A DNA stretch of 64,000 bases from an uncultured Aquimarina sp. (GTDB lineage: Bacteria > Bacteroidota > Bacteroidia > Flavobacteriales > Flavobacteriaceae). Positions 1-8,256 of this stretch are shown here, piece after piece. The position numbers and the translations under genes were made by a program. The stretch lies in NCBI RefSeq assembly GCF_947496855.1, contig NZ_CANMED010000001.1:372001-436000 (forward strand). The letters are read 5' to 3'. How positions within the stretch are numbered: position 1 is the stretch's first letter; each line of letters starts with the position of its first letter. Below the pieces are notes generated by a model, which saw only the letters and a program-made list of their open reading frames with translations, was not told the DNA's origin and searched no databases.

Positions 1-1
1 G

Positions 2-1576
2 ACGAGTAATAGCTCAGTATTGAATGTTGTCAGATCATCTGGGGCTGATGTTATTGGTATTCAAGAATCCTATGGAGCTGCACGAAATGTAGCAAACTCT
101 TTAGGGTTTTATTATCATAATATCAGTAGCAGCGAAGCTGTCGTTTCTCGTTATCCTATTACCTCTACCAATGCTTCTGGTGTTCAGATTACCTTACCAA
201 ATGGCTTAGAAGTTTATGTTTTTAATGCCCATTTAACGTCTTATCCGTACCAACCATATGACATTCGAGATGGAAGTATTCGAACAGAATCCCAAGCTAT
301 TAATTCGGCTAATAATACACGTTCTTCCGAAATGAGAAGGATCGTAAATACGATCCAAAGCTGGGTACCTTCGGGAGCACCTGTTTTTTTTACTGGCGAT
401 TTCAATGAACCAAGTCATTTAGATTGGACTCAGCGTGCTGCCAATGCTGGAATACATGCAATGAAGGTGGCTTGGCCTACCAGTAAACAAGCTACTGATA
501 TTAGCATGAAAGATTCTTGGCGTTCTGTATACCCAGATGAAGTGTCAAAACCCGGTAATACTTGGACACCAAATAGATCATCTAACGAAGTGTATGACCG
601 AATCGATATAATTTATCATCGGGGAAATGATCTTATTGCTACAGAAGCGGTACGATTTGGCCCCGCTGCTGATGATGCAGAAATACAATTGAGTGGTTAT
701 GCTAGTGATCATCGTGCAGCGATGGTGACATACAGTTTACCAGAGCCTGATGATAGTGGTAGTGATGTGAGTTATGGAGATAATCTTCTTTTACAAGGTA
801 ATGCAGAACAAAGTAGTCTGAATTCCTGGACTCAAGTATCAGGTAATCAAAAGCGTGTCCAAGGTGGACAAAATGGTTATCCAATTGCTAAGAGTGGTAA
901 CTATATCTTTTGGTTTGGTAACTCAAGTACAGGACAAGTTTATCAGGAGATAACTGTAGGACAGTTTGCGGAAAATATAGATGCAGGTAAACAATCCTTT
1001 TTGTTTAATGGTTTTGTAAGATCATATAGTGGTCGAGATAGAAGTAAAATTAAAATAGAGTATAGGGATAATAACAATAACGTCTTAGAGTTTTTTGATA
1101 GCAATTGGAGAAATAATAGCGGGAACTGGGAACAAATAAATGATGTGAGATTTGCTCCTTTTGGGACACGTAAGATTAGAGTTGTTTTGTTGAGTCAACG
1201 TAATAGCGGTAGGTCTAATGATGGTTACTTTGATGATGTAAGTATTAAAACAGGAACAAATACCAGTCGCATATTTACTGGTTCAGTTAAAGAAAAAGAT
1301 TATCAAACAGGCGATAGAACGGATTTACCAGAAACTAATAGTGTATTTGAAGTTTGGCCTAATCCGGTGATAAACAATATTAACTTTTCTTTAAAAGAGA
1401 AAATAAACGGAGAAATAATGATCACTGATATGATAGGTCGAATTAAGAAAAAAGTAAGTGTAAATAGTAGTAAAGATTTCAATATTTCGACTGCTGGTTT
1501 TTCTCAAGGACTGTACATACTTCGGTTTAAGGATAAAAAAGGTTCTGTGTATACAGAACGCATCTCAATAAAGTAA
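2..1576 (+). CDS. Secreted endonuclease/exonuclease/phosphatase family protein with T9SS sorting domain (5' partial)
   Basis: The frame is open to the left edge, so the start and the signal peptide lie outside; 524 residues are visible. Counting from the TTG at 20, the EEP (DNase I-like) fold shows the metal-binding Gln-Glu near residue 15, FNAH near 69, GDFNEP near 126 and the catalytic SDH near 229. Residues of about 250-410 look like a beta-sandwich, possibly carbohydrate-binding. The last 75 or so residues hold the WPNP motif and the GLYILRF strand of a type A T9SS sorting domain. It is probably a secreted or surface nuclease or phosphoesterase. Substrate specificity (DNA or phospholipid) cannot be read from the sequence. 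A hairpin terminator follows 30 bases after the stop. Confidence 0.88.
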   Translation, partial: TSNSSVLNVVRSSGADVIGIQESYGAARNVANSLGFYYHNISSSEAVVSRYPITSTNASGVQITLPNGLEVYVFNAHLTSYPYQPYDIRDGSIRTESQAINSANNTRSSEMRRIVNTIQSWVPSGAPVFFTGDFNEPSHLDWTQRAANAGIHAMKVAWPTSKQATDISMKDSWRSVYPDEVSKPGNTWTPNRSSNEVYDRIDIIYHRGNDLIATEAVRFGPAADDAEIQLSGYASDHRAAMVTYSLPEPDDSGSDVSYGDNLLLQGNAEQSSLNSWTQVSGNQKRVQGGQNGYPIAKSGNYIFWFGNSSTGQVYQEITVGQFAENIDAGKQSFLFNGFVRSYSGRDRSKIKIEYRDNNNNVLEFFDSNWRNNSGNWEQINDVRFAPFGTRKIRVVLLSQRNSGRSNDGYFDDVSIKTGTNTSRIFTGSVKEKDYQTGDRTDLPETNSVFEVWPNPVINNINFSLKEKINGEIMITDMIGRIKKKVSVNSSKDFNISTAGFSQGLYILRFKDKKGSVYTERISIK

Positions 1577-1605
1577 CTATTGAATTATATAGAAGAACTT
1601 TTAAT

Positions 1606-1637
1606 AGAACAGTCTCAATAGAGGCTGTTCTTTTTTT
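1606..1637 (+). terminator. Rho-independent terminator after the EEP nuclease gene
   Basis: AGAACAG (1606-1612) pairs with CTGTTCT (1625-1631) and a T run follows. It sits 30 bases downstream of the stop of the secreted nuclease gene. Confidence 0.75.
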
Positions 1638-1763
1638 GGTCAAGTATGGAACAGCACAAGCAGGTTTCAGGTAAATAAAAATATTTGATCTTTCTAATTA
1701 GATTTTAATATAAATAGCAAGTAAAATAAGCTAAGTTTTCTAAAGAAACATTAATAGGATTGC

Positions 1764-3287
1764 TTAGAAAACAGGATTTGATTTTGAAATAGATTCAAAA
1801 ACAATTTCCAGAGTATCTATTACCTCCACAATTTCTTCTTCATTAAATTTTGCAAAGCCAATTCTAAAACCATTATGACCTGAATTATCATTATCATATC
1901 GTTTCCAGTCATTTATAAAAACTAAATTTTGTTTTTGAGATAAAGCAATTACCGAGTCCCAATGATATGGTTTCTTTAGCTGTACCCAAACAGCCATTCC
2001 GCCTTTTGGGATTTCAAAATCAAAAAAACCTCCTAATTGTTTCTGTAATAGTCTACAGAATAAGTCTCTACGTGCTTTATAAATCCTTCTTACCTTATTA
2101 CTATGTCTTTGTACATCACCATTATTAATCATTCTAGCTAGCGTTTGTTCTAATAATGTATCACCTTGTCTATCAAGAATTCTTCTTAACCTTGCAGCTT
2201 CATCTACTACCTCTTTTGGAGCAATGAAATAACCAATACGAAGTGCTGGGGCAATAATCTTTGTAAAACCACCAATATATATAACGTTTCCATCGGTATC
2301 ATTACTTGTTAACGGAAGGATAGGAGCATTGCTGTAATGAAAATCATAATCATAATCATCTTCTATAATTGCAAATTTATATCGTTGTGCTAAATCCAAT
2401 AAATGCATGCGTCGTTCTGCTGATAAGGTAACTGTGGTAGGATGATGGTGATGTGATGTCACATATACGGCACTAATGGATTGTCGTTTACAAATCGTTT
2501 CGATTTCATCAGTTTTAATCCCTTGCGCATCAACATAAGCACGTTTTATAATCCCACCGGCTTCGGTAAATGTATCATCGGCAGTCATATAATTAGTGTT
2601 TCCTGTGATAATAGTTTTTTTATCATTTAACAGTAGTTGACTTGCTAGATAAATACCCATTTGACTTCCTCTGGTGATTAAAATATTATCGATAGTTATC
2701 TTTAATCCTCTTGTTTGATTTAAATAGAATACCAGTGCTTTGCGTAAATCAATATTTCCGTAGATATCTCCATAAGTGAGGAGTTCTCTGTTATGAGTTT
2801 TTTTTATAATGTTTCTATAAATTTTCGTGATATCCTCTATTGGAGCTAGACGATGATCAGGAACTCCATCATCTATTTTAATAGTAGTGTGAGGAGTTTC
2901 TATTCCTTTTCTTATCAGGTGTTTTCGCTTTTTAAAGTTAAAACCAGCTATGTTTTTAGTGCTTGAAGTATTAGAAAAACTCTGAAGTTTTTTAGGATTA
3001 ACAATTGGTAAATCCTGACTTACAAAGGTGCCTCTAGCAGGAATACTCTCAATCCAGCCTTGTGAGATGAGTTCGTCATAAGCAGCAACTACTGTTTTTC
3101 TATGGATATCTAGATCTTCAGATAGCTTGCGAGATCCAGGAAGTTTTGATGAAGGGGCTAGTTTACCAGATTTAATAAACCCAATCATCTGATCACATAA
3201 TTGTAAATAGAGGTGTCGATTAGAATTTCTATCTAAATCAATGTTACTTTTAAAAGGAAATACAACCGGACTACTCATAATATACAA
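1764..3287 (-). CDS. MocR/PdxR-type GntR regulator with aminotransferase domain
   Basis: This is a 507-residue protein of MocR architecture. An N-terminal GntR winged helix-turn-helix (about residues 20-90, with SRKLSEDLDIHRKTV as recognition region) is joined by a linker to a fold-type I aminotransferase domain. The candidate PLP lysine lies in GGFTKIIAPALRIGY. Such proteins bind PLP or a PLP adduct and control vitamin B6 or amino-acid genes rather than acting as enzymes. The gene is divergent, 64 bp away, from an FMN split-barrel gene of the pyridoxamine-phosphate oxidase superfamily, its probable target. A second in-frame ATG lies three codons inside, so either start is possible. Effector and operator are not visible directly. 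Confidence 0.9.
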   Translation of the reverse strand: MYIMSSPVVFPFKSNIDLDRNSNRHLYLQLCDQMIGFIKSGKLAPSSKLPGSRKLSEDLDIHRKTVVAAYDELISQGWIESIPARGTFVSQDLPIVNPKKLQSFSNTSSTKNIAGFNFKKRKHLIRKGIETPHTTIKIDDGVPDHRLAPIEDITKIYRNIIKKTHNRELLTYGDIYGNIDLRKALVFYLNQTRGLKITIDNILITRGSQMGIYLASQLLLNDKKTIITGNTNYMTADDTFTEAGGIIKRAYVDAQGIKTDEIETICKRQSISAVYVTSHHHHPTTVTLSAERRMHLLDLAQRYKFAIIEDDYDYDFHYSNAPILPLTSNDTDGNVIYIGGFTKIIAPALRIGYFIAPKEVVDEAARLRRILDRQGDTLLEQTLARMINNGDVQRHSNKVRRIYKARRDLFCRLLQKQLGGFFDFEIPKGGMAVWVQLKKPYHWDSVIALSQKQNLVFINDWKRYDNDNSGHNGFRIGFAKFNEEEIVEVIDTLEIVFESISKSNPVF

Positions 3288-3318
3288 ACTGGATTAGTTC
3301 AACAATCCATAAAACTAC

Positions 3319-3326
3319 TAATTTTG
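3319..3326 (+). promoter_or_regulatory. Candidate -7 promoter box for the FMN split-barrel gene
   Basis: TAATTTTG matches the Bacteroidota -7 consensus TAnnTTTG. Transcription would start near 3332, about 20 bases before the ATG. No good -33 TTTG at 19-bp spacing is seen. It lies in the intergenic region shared with the MocR gene, where the regulator would be expected to bind. Confidence 0.35.
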
Positions 3327-3351
3327 GTTTAAATCAAAAAATAAACATGCA

Positions 3352-4023
3352 ATGTCAGAATACCAGGTTACAGCGCTTAATAAAGTAATTAGAGGGTCTA
3401 AAAGAGCTAATTATGATAAAGAAGAAATTAATAAAATTCTGGATGATACCTTTTTATGTCATGTTGGATACGTTTGGCAAAATAATGCTATAGTTATACC
3501 TACAGCTTATGGTAGAGAAGGAGATACGATTTATATCCATGGGTCATTAAAAAATAGAATGATAACTAATTTATTAGACACAGGAAGTGCTAGTATTTCG
3601 GTTACTCACCTAGATGGATTAATCTTAGCTAGATCCGCGTTTCATCATTCGGCCAACTATAGATCTGTAAATGTTTTTGGAAAGGTGCGTAAAGTAGAAG
3701 ATCCAATAGAGAAGATGAATGCTTTAAAATGTATTCTTAATCACATGGTTCCGGGTCATTGGGATAATGTTAGACAACCAAACGATAAGGAGTTTAGTGC
3801 TACTTTAGTGATGGCAATTAAGATGGATACAGCTTCCGCAAAGATTAGGGCAGAAGGAGTTGTTGACGAAAAAGAAGATCATAGTTTACCGATTTGGGCT
3901 GGTGTAGTGCCAATTCGGCAAATTGCTAATGATCCAGTTTCTGATGTAGGTCTGAAAGAGGATATTGAAATTCCTAATGAGGTGCTAGAATATGTAGAAA
4001 GTCGTCAAAAAAATATAAAATAA
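3352..4023 (+). CDS. Pyridoxamine 5'-phosphate oxidase family (FMN-binding split barrel) protein
   Basis: This 223-residue protein resembles the flavin-binding split-barrel family near NimA and 5-nitroimidazole-resistance-like proteins. Visible are the early DTFLCHVGYV strand, a central YIHGSLKNRM segment typical of the nucleotide-binding barrel, and the YRSVNVFGKV strand. The family binds FMN or related flavins, and many members are oxidoreductases of unknown substrate. The divergent MocR gene next door suggests a link to vitamin B6 or amino-acid metabolism, which is an inference from neighbourhood. The ATG at 3352 is chosen; an upstream ATG at 3347 is out of frame. Confidence 0.85.
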   Translation: MSEYQVTALNKVIRGSKRANYDKEEINKILDDTFLCHVGYVWQNNAIVIPTAYGREGDTIYIHGSLKNRMITNLLDTGSASISVTHLDGLILARSAFHHSANYRSVNVFGKVRKVEDPIEKMNALKCILNHMVPGHWDNVRQPNDKEFSATLVMAIKMDTASAKIRAEGVVDEKEDHSLPIWAGVVPIRQIANDPVSDVGLKEDIEIPNEVLEYVESRQKNIK

Positions 4024-4031
4024 TTATCATA

Positions 4032-4075
4032 CTGAGCTTGTCAAAGTTTTTATAAGTGATTTACGACAGGCTCAG
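4032..4075. repeat. Imperfect inverted repeat of the gacaggctcag type
   Basis: CTGAGCTTGTC (4032-4042) and GACAGGCTCAG (4065-4075) form an 11-bp stem with one G-T pair and a 22-base loop. Sequences with this GACAGGCTCAG core are a familiar dispersed intergenic element in Flavobacteriia genomes (recalled, not searched). It lies just behind the split-barrel gene and could act as a terminator-like structure. Confidence 0.55.
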
Positions 4076-4163
4076 ATCGACATTTTTTAGATAACCTCTT
4101 GATTTTTTTAGTACCATCAATTATAGAAATTGACGTTTCACCATAATTCGTAATTTTATTGTT

Positions 4164-4454
4164 ATGTTAGAAATAAGACCTACTTGTGAAAATTGCAATA
4201 AACCACTACCTAATGATAGTAAAGAAGCAATGATATGTAGCTTTGAGTGTACCTTCTGTAAAGATTGTGTGGATGATGTTTTGCATAACGTTTGTCCTAA
4301 TTGTGGAGGAGGTTTTGCCAAAAGACCAACCAGGCCTTCTCATCTTTTAGAAAAATATCCTACAAGTACGAAGATTACTCATAAACCTGTGGATTATAAA
4401 ATTTATAAAGAACTGCAGAATAGGTTTAGACATATTAAACCCAGAGAAAGATGA
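4164..4454 (+). CDS. DUF1272 domain zinc-ribbon protein
   Basis: This 96-residue protein has the DUF1272 pattern from its first residue: a CENC pair (about residues 8-11), then CSFECTFCKDC (about 29-39), then CPNCGG (about 48-53), followed by the RPTRP stretch typical of the family. The eight or so cysteines suggest two zinc sites in a small cytoplasmic protein. The family has no established function. The C-terminal 40 residues are basic. The frameshifted acetyltransferase gene begins about 10 bases downstream, so the two were probably co-transcribed. Confidence 0.88.
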   Translation: MLEIRPTCENCNKPLPNDSKEAMICSFECTFCKDCVDDVLHNVCPNCGGGFAKRPTRPSHLLEKYPTSTKITHKPVDYKIYKELQNRFRHIKPRER

Positions 4455-4464
4455 TATTATAAGT

Positions 4465-4978
4465 GTGTGTATAAGGGTAGCGACAATAGATGAGGTTTAT
4501 GAAATTTCTTTTTTAGGCAAAAAAGACTTTCGATCAGTCATTTGGAGATCTTTTTGAAGATAGAAAAGATCTTACTGATTATCTTGATCGTACGTTTTCT
4601 GTCGAAAAGCTGAAAGGCAGTATTATTAATTCACATAATGTTTATTGGCTGCCTTATTATGGCAATGCAGTTGTGGGCTATGCTAAAATTCAATTAAACT
4701 CACCTTCGGAGTTTATTGAATCTACAAAATCTTGTAAGCTTCAAAAGATATATGTATTGAAAGAATATCTTTCTCAGGGAATCGGAGCTCAATTAAACCA
4801 ATTAATATATGATAAAGCTATAAGTAATAACAGCCAGTATATCTGGTTATCAGTTTTAAAATCTAATGAAAAAGCAGTACGATTTTATGAAAGAAATTTA
4901 TATACCATCACAGGAGAACATCTTTTTAGTATTGGTAAGGAGTATTTTGATTTTTGGGTAATGAGTAAAAAACTATAA
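4465..4978 (+). pseudogene. Frameshifted GNAT family N-acetyltransferase
   Basis: Two adjacent frames together give one typical GNAT protein. The upstream frame from a possible GTG start at 4465 reads IRVATIDEVYEISFLGKK and stays open to the A-tract at 4519-4524. The downstream frame picks up there with TFDQSFGDLFED and runs to the stop at 4978. It includes the acetyl-CoA loop region (LSQGIGAQL, about residue 110) and the late NEKAVRFYER motif. The downstream frame alone has a TAG at 4514-4516. Removing one A from the run of six restores a single frame of about 170 residues. Cause unknown: a real inactivating mutation, an assembly error, or slippage-dependent expression. Confidence 0.8.
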
Positions 4979-5353
4979 CTATTTTATGATTTTCAAAGTA
5001 TTTATCTTCGCTATAGAATCACAATTAGCTATTAGTAATCCAATAGTTTTCTCTTTGGCTTCACCTTCTATAAAATACGTATTACAAGAATCTAAATCAG
5101 TATTACTTTTGCCAAAATCTACATCTCCAGATTTAAGAATATTAGAAATATCCGCAGTATCTATACTATAGTTTTGCATTGCAACGAGTACTTCTTGAGA
5201 AAATACACGTTTTTTAATTCTTATATTTTTTAATACGCGAGCAGTGGGAGTATAGTCACAAGAGGCCTTTTTTCCTCCTAGAAAGAAAAATAACAGAAAT
5301 AATCCAATAATAAACCCAAAAAAGTAAAATCCCAGTCGATGTGCTAGTTTCAT
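4979..5353 (-). CDS. DUF4258-like membrane-anchored small protein
   Basis: This 124-residue protein has an N-terminal membrane anchor or signal anchor (about residues 8-27). A short extracytoplasmic domain follows with ARVLKNIRIKKR, DISNILKSGDVDFGKSNT and DSCNTYFIEGE. That layout resembles the DUF4258 family found widely in Flavobacteriia, although this assignment is from memory of the family pattern. Two cysteines (in ASCDY and DSCNT) could form a disulfide. The gene is convergent with the broken GNAT gene and its stop lies directly against that gene's stop. Function is unknown. Confidence 0.72.
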   Translation of the reverse strand: MKLAHRLGFYFFGFIIGLFLLFFFLGGKKASCDYTPTARVLKNIRIKKRVFSQEVLVAMQNYSIDTADISNILKSGDVDFGKSNTDLDSCNTYFIEGEAKEKTIGLLIANCDSIAKINTLKIIK

Positions 5354-5503
5354 GTGCTACAAAAATTCAATGTTCAAAAGTAAGTAAAGTCTTTGAGTTT
5401 TTGAGTATGTGAGTGTGTGAGTTTTTATGTTGATGAGATAGAAATTTTTGAATAAGGTATTTTCTGATTATTGGAATTCTTGATGCTATTCTCTAATTCA
5501 TTA

Positions 5504-6703
5504 CTATAAAATCAACAGGTTAATATCCCTGTATGATAAATCAAACCAATCTGCAATTGATTTACTGGTTAATATGCCATGATAGAAGTATAATCCATTT
5601 TTTAATCCACGATCAAAGCGCACTGCATTTTCTACACCTCCTTCTTCGCCAATCTGCAATATATAAGGTGTAAATATGTTACTAATAGATAGCGATGATG
5701 TTTTGGCATAGCGAGACGGAATGTTTGGTACACAATAATGGACCACTCCATGCTTTTCGAAAGTAGGATGATCGTGCGAAGTAACTTCACTAGTTTCAAA
5801 ACAACCACCCATATCAATACTTACATCTATGACGACGGCACCAGTTTTCATACGTTCTACCATTGTTTCTGATACAATAATAGGAGATCTGTTTTTTCCT
5901 CTAACGGCACCAATGACAACATCACAACGTCTTAGTGCTTTTAATAAGTTTTTAGGTTGTATAGTTGAGGTATATAGAGGTCTTCCAATATTTGTCTGGA
6001 TACATCTTAGTTTAGTAATGGAGTTATCAAACACTTTTACATTGGCTCCTAGTCCAATAGCAGAACGTGCTGCAAATTCTCCTACGGTGCCAGCGCCAAT
6101 AATCACTACTTCTACAGGGGGTACACCACTTATATTACCCATCATCAATCCAGAACCTTGGGTAGCGCTACTCATCAATTCTGAGGCAATTAATACAGCT
6201 GCTGTTCCTGCTATCTCACTTAATGCACGCACTGCAGGATATGCACCATCCGTATCACGGATAAATTCAAATCCAAGAGCGGTAATTCTTTTTTTCGCCA
6301 GTTCCTGAAAATAGTCCTTAGATTGGGTTTTAAGTTGTAATGCTGAGATCAATACAGTTTGTGGATTGATATGTGTCAATTCTTCTATAGAAGGTGGTTC
6401 TACTTTTAAAATAATCGGGCAGCCAAAAACTTTTTTTATGTCATTGGTTATTTCTGCTCCAGCCTCACTATACTCATTATCTGTAAAACTAGCCCCTAGT
6501 CCGGCGTTAGATTCGATCAATACCCTATGTCCATGAGCCGTTAGAGCAGCTACAGCGTCTGGGGTGAGGCATACACGTTTTTCTTGGTAACTTGTTTCTT
6601 TAGGGATACCTATAAAAAGTTTTCCTTTTTTACGCGCCACTTCTAACATTTCCTCTTGTGGTAAGAGTTGCTCTTTGGTAAAAGGAGAGGTTGGTTTGTT
6701 CAT
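5504..6703 (-). CDS. ald: Alanine dehydrogenase
   Basis: This 399-residue enzyme of the AlaDH/PNT family converts L-alanine to pyruvate and ammonium with NAD. It shows the N-terminal substrate domain (GIPKETSYQEKRVCLTP, about residues 33-49) and the Rossmann domain with GAGTVGEFAARSAIGLGANV near the middle. It also has VVIDVSIDMGGCFETS, as in alanine dehydrogenases rather than transhydrogenases. It is longer than some homologues by an N-terminal extension of about 30 residues. The gene is monocistronic here, with a 150-bp gap downstream and a candidate -7 box upstream. Linkage to tsaE and porX, with two small genes between, is probably historical. Confidence 0.93.
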   Translation of the reverse strand: MNKPTSPFTKEQLLPQEEMLEVARKKGKLFIGIPKETSYQEKRVCLTPDAVAALTAHGHRVLIESNAGLGASFTDNEYSEAGAEITNDIKKVFGCPIILKVEPPSIEELTHINPQTVLISALQLKTQSKDYFQELAKKRITALGFEFIRDTDGAYPAVRALSEIAGTAAVLIASELMSSATQGSGLMMGNISGVPPVEVVIIGAGTVGEFAARSAIGLGANVKVFDNSITKLRCIQTNIGRPLYTSTIQPKNLLKALRRCDVVIGAVRGKNRSPIIVSETMVERMKTGAVVIDVSIDMGGCFETSEVTSHDHPTFEKHGVVHYCVPNIPSRYAKTSSLSISNIFTPYILQIGEEGGVENAVRFDRGLKNGLYFYHGILTSKSIADWFDLSYRDINLLIL

Positions 6704-6751
6704 TTGTGTGATCTTCTATATCTCAAATTACGAATAAAAATGAATAGTATG

Positions 6752-6759
6752 CAAATTTA
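6752..6759 (-). promoter_or_regulatory. Candidate -7 promoter box for ald
   Basis: Read on the minus strand this is TAAATTTG, an exact TAnnTTTG match, giving a leader of about 40 bases before the ald ATG. No well-spaced -33 element is seen. Confidence 0.35.
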
Positions 6760-6856
6760 GTATTATTGTATTTGTAAAGGCTCTTATATTAAATATAGAA
6801 TTATGTAAATAAACCTCCTAATACATTAAATAATCGTAATTTATGTAACTCTATAA

Positions 6857-7387
6857 TTACCTAAGTCTGTTCCACCAGGATTTTTTGTTCGATTTGTTAA
6901 AAGTGTTTAATTCTGATAAATCAATTCCATGAATTTTGTCAAATATTTTTGTTCTAATCGTATATACTACGCTCAAAATAATTATCGTCACTGGTATAAG
7001 ATAAAAAATTTCGTTTTCATCGATAATCTGAGAATCTTCTAATATTAATGAAAAAAGCTGAAAAGAGTATAGCGTAATGGGTATTAGAATTACAGGATAC
7101 CACCAATGTTTGCAGGTAAAAAACCAAATGATAAAAAGAGTTAACGGAATGAATTTACCTAAAAGCACCCATACAAATACATTAACGCTTTCGTAATATT
7201 TACTTTGATAGGTGAAAAAAGAATTTTCCCAGATGGCTCCATCCGGGAAAATATCATTTATGTAGAATAAGAAAGGTACAGTTGCTATCAAGAAAACAAT
7301 CAGACTACTTATTTTTAGGTACTTTAATTTTGGTTTTTGGGGCTGACATTGATTTTTGGGGGGTTGTTCCTTGCTGGGTGTTGTCAT
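6857..7387 (-). CDS. Hypothetical membrane protein with four predicted helices
   Basis: This 176-residue protein has a proline- and lysine-rich N-terminus (residues 1-27) and four hydrophobic segments at roughly 28-45, 70-92, 97-115 and 125-142. The C-terminus is polar and basic. No family is recognised. Its only ATG lies inside the preceding gene, so the two overlap by 83 bases in different frames. The low-complexity N-terminus may simply reflect that overlap, or translation may begin at an internal non-ATG codon. Probably translationally coupled to the 64-residue gene. Function unknown. Confidence 0.6.
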   Translation of the reverse strand: MTTPSKEQPPKNQCQPQKPKLKYLKISSLIVFLIATVPFLFYINDIFPDGAIWENSFFTYQSKYYESVNVFVWVLLGKFIPLTLFIIWFFTCKHWWYPVILIPITLYSFQLFSLILEDSQIIDENEIFYLIPVTIIILSVVYTIRTKIFDKIHGIDLSELNTFNKSNKKSWWNRLR

Positions 7388-7499
7388 TTTGTGTGGTTGA
7401 GGTATCGAAGGTTGTCTGGTTGTTTTTATCTACATCGGAGATCATGTAGGTTGCTAGGGTAAAGAAAAAACTGAAAAAGATAGTTGTTGAAATTTTCAT
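7305..7499 (-). CDS. Small secreted or anchored hypothetical protein
   Basis: This 64-residue protein has a hydrophobic N-terminal segment (MKISTTIFFSFFFTLATYM) that reads as a signal peptide or anchor. A Thr/Gln/Asn-rich spacer and a basic tail ending KIKVPKNK follow. It starts with ATG, has no recognised domain, and its last 83 bases overlap the start of the downstream four-helix protein gene in another frame. The pair could form a small envelope operon. The protein is short, so real expression is not certain. Confidence 0.55.
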   Translation of the reverse strand: MKISTTIFFSFFFTLATYMISDVDKNNQTTFDTSTTQNDNTQQGTTPQKSMSAPKTKIKVPKNK

Positions 7500-7763
7500 T
7501 GTTTGTAGGGTTTAAATTAGTTATGCCTCAAACTTAGATGAAAATCCAGTGATTGTTCAATTCAAAAAAATTGTAATTTCGCGAGCTGTAAGAAGAGGTT
7601 TTTGTTACTGAAAAAAAGTAAAGTCACTACGTTGTTTCTGTCAAAAACCATATATTTCTCGATTAAGTACTAGTAAAAATCAACAATAAAAATAGTTTAT
7701 TATTCTTGTAAGAAAAAGAGTAATTCTGTTAAATTTTACTAAAATGGATTTTTTAACATATTT

Positions 7764-8168
7764 TCACCCCAATGAAAGTACTCTTTTACCATCGTCGAGA
7801 AGGTCAATTTTTATTTTAACACAATTTTTGGGTAATAAATTATAGATTCTATCAGGCCATTCTATGAATATCCAAGCATCTGTGTCGAGGTATTCTTCAA
7901 AACCAATATCATAAGCCTCTTCTTCATCTTGTATTCTATAAAAATCAAAATGATAAATAATATTATGCTCCCCTCTGTATTCGTTCACTAAAGAGTAAGT
8001 GGGACTAGAAATTGTATCAGAGACTCCTAATTGTTTGCAAATTTCTTTAATCAATGTTGTTTTACCAACACCCATTGCCGCGTTAAATAGTAATTTTTTA
8101 CTTTTAGCATTCTTAATAATATGCTGTGCCGTCTGCGAAAGTTCGTCTAGAGTATAGGTTATTTTCAC
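7764..8168 (-). CDS. tsaE: tRNA threonylcarbamoyladenosine biosynthesis ATPase TsaE
   Basis: This 134-residue P-loop ATPase is a partner of TsaB and TsaD in making the t6A modification at position 37 of ANN-decoding tRNAs. It shows a Walker A GVGKTTL (about residues 33-39), the SPTYSLVNEY segment that follows it in TsaE proteins, HFDFYR, and WIFIEWPDRI. The length is normal. It lies 88 bp downstream of porX on the same strand. The gap holds a perfect 16-bp inverted repeat that could separate or modulate expression of the two genes. Confidence 0.92.
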   Translation of the reverse strand: MKITYTLDELSQTAQHIIKNAKSKKLLFNAAMGVGKTTLIKEICKQLGVSDTISSPTYSLVNEYRGEHNIIYHFDFYRIQDEEEAYDIGFEEYLDTDAWIFIEWPDRIYNLLPKNCVKIKIDLLDDGKRVLSLG

Positions 8169-8189
8169 TATAATATATAGTTTGTATAT

Positions 8190-8234
8190 TATTAAGTATG
8201 CAATGATTATGTTTAAAGCATTGCATACTTAATA
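8190..8234. repeat. Perfect 16-bp inverted repeat between porX and tsaE
   Basis: TATTAAGTATGCAATG (8190-8205) and its exact reverse complement (8219-8234) flank a 13-base loop. No T run follows in the direction of transcription, so it is not a classical intrinsic terminator. It may be an mRNA stem-loop that protects or processes the porX-tsaE transcript. Confidence 0.7.
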
Positions 8235-8256
8235 GGATTTACTAATATGTTAACTA

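Noticed and set aside
3347..3349. Upstream ATG as start of the split-barrel gene
   Set aside because: It is five bases from the chosen ATG and out of frame with the protein.
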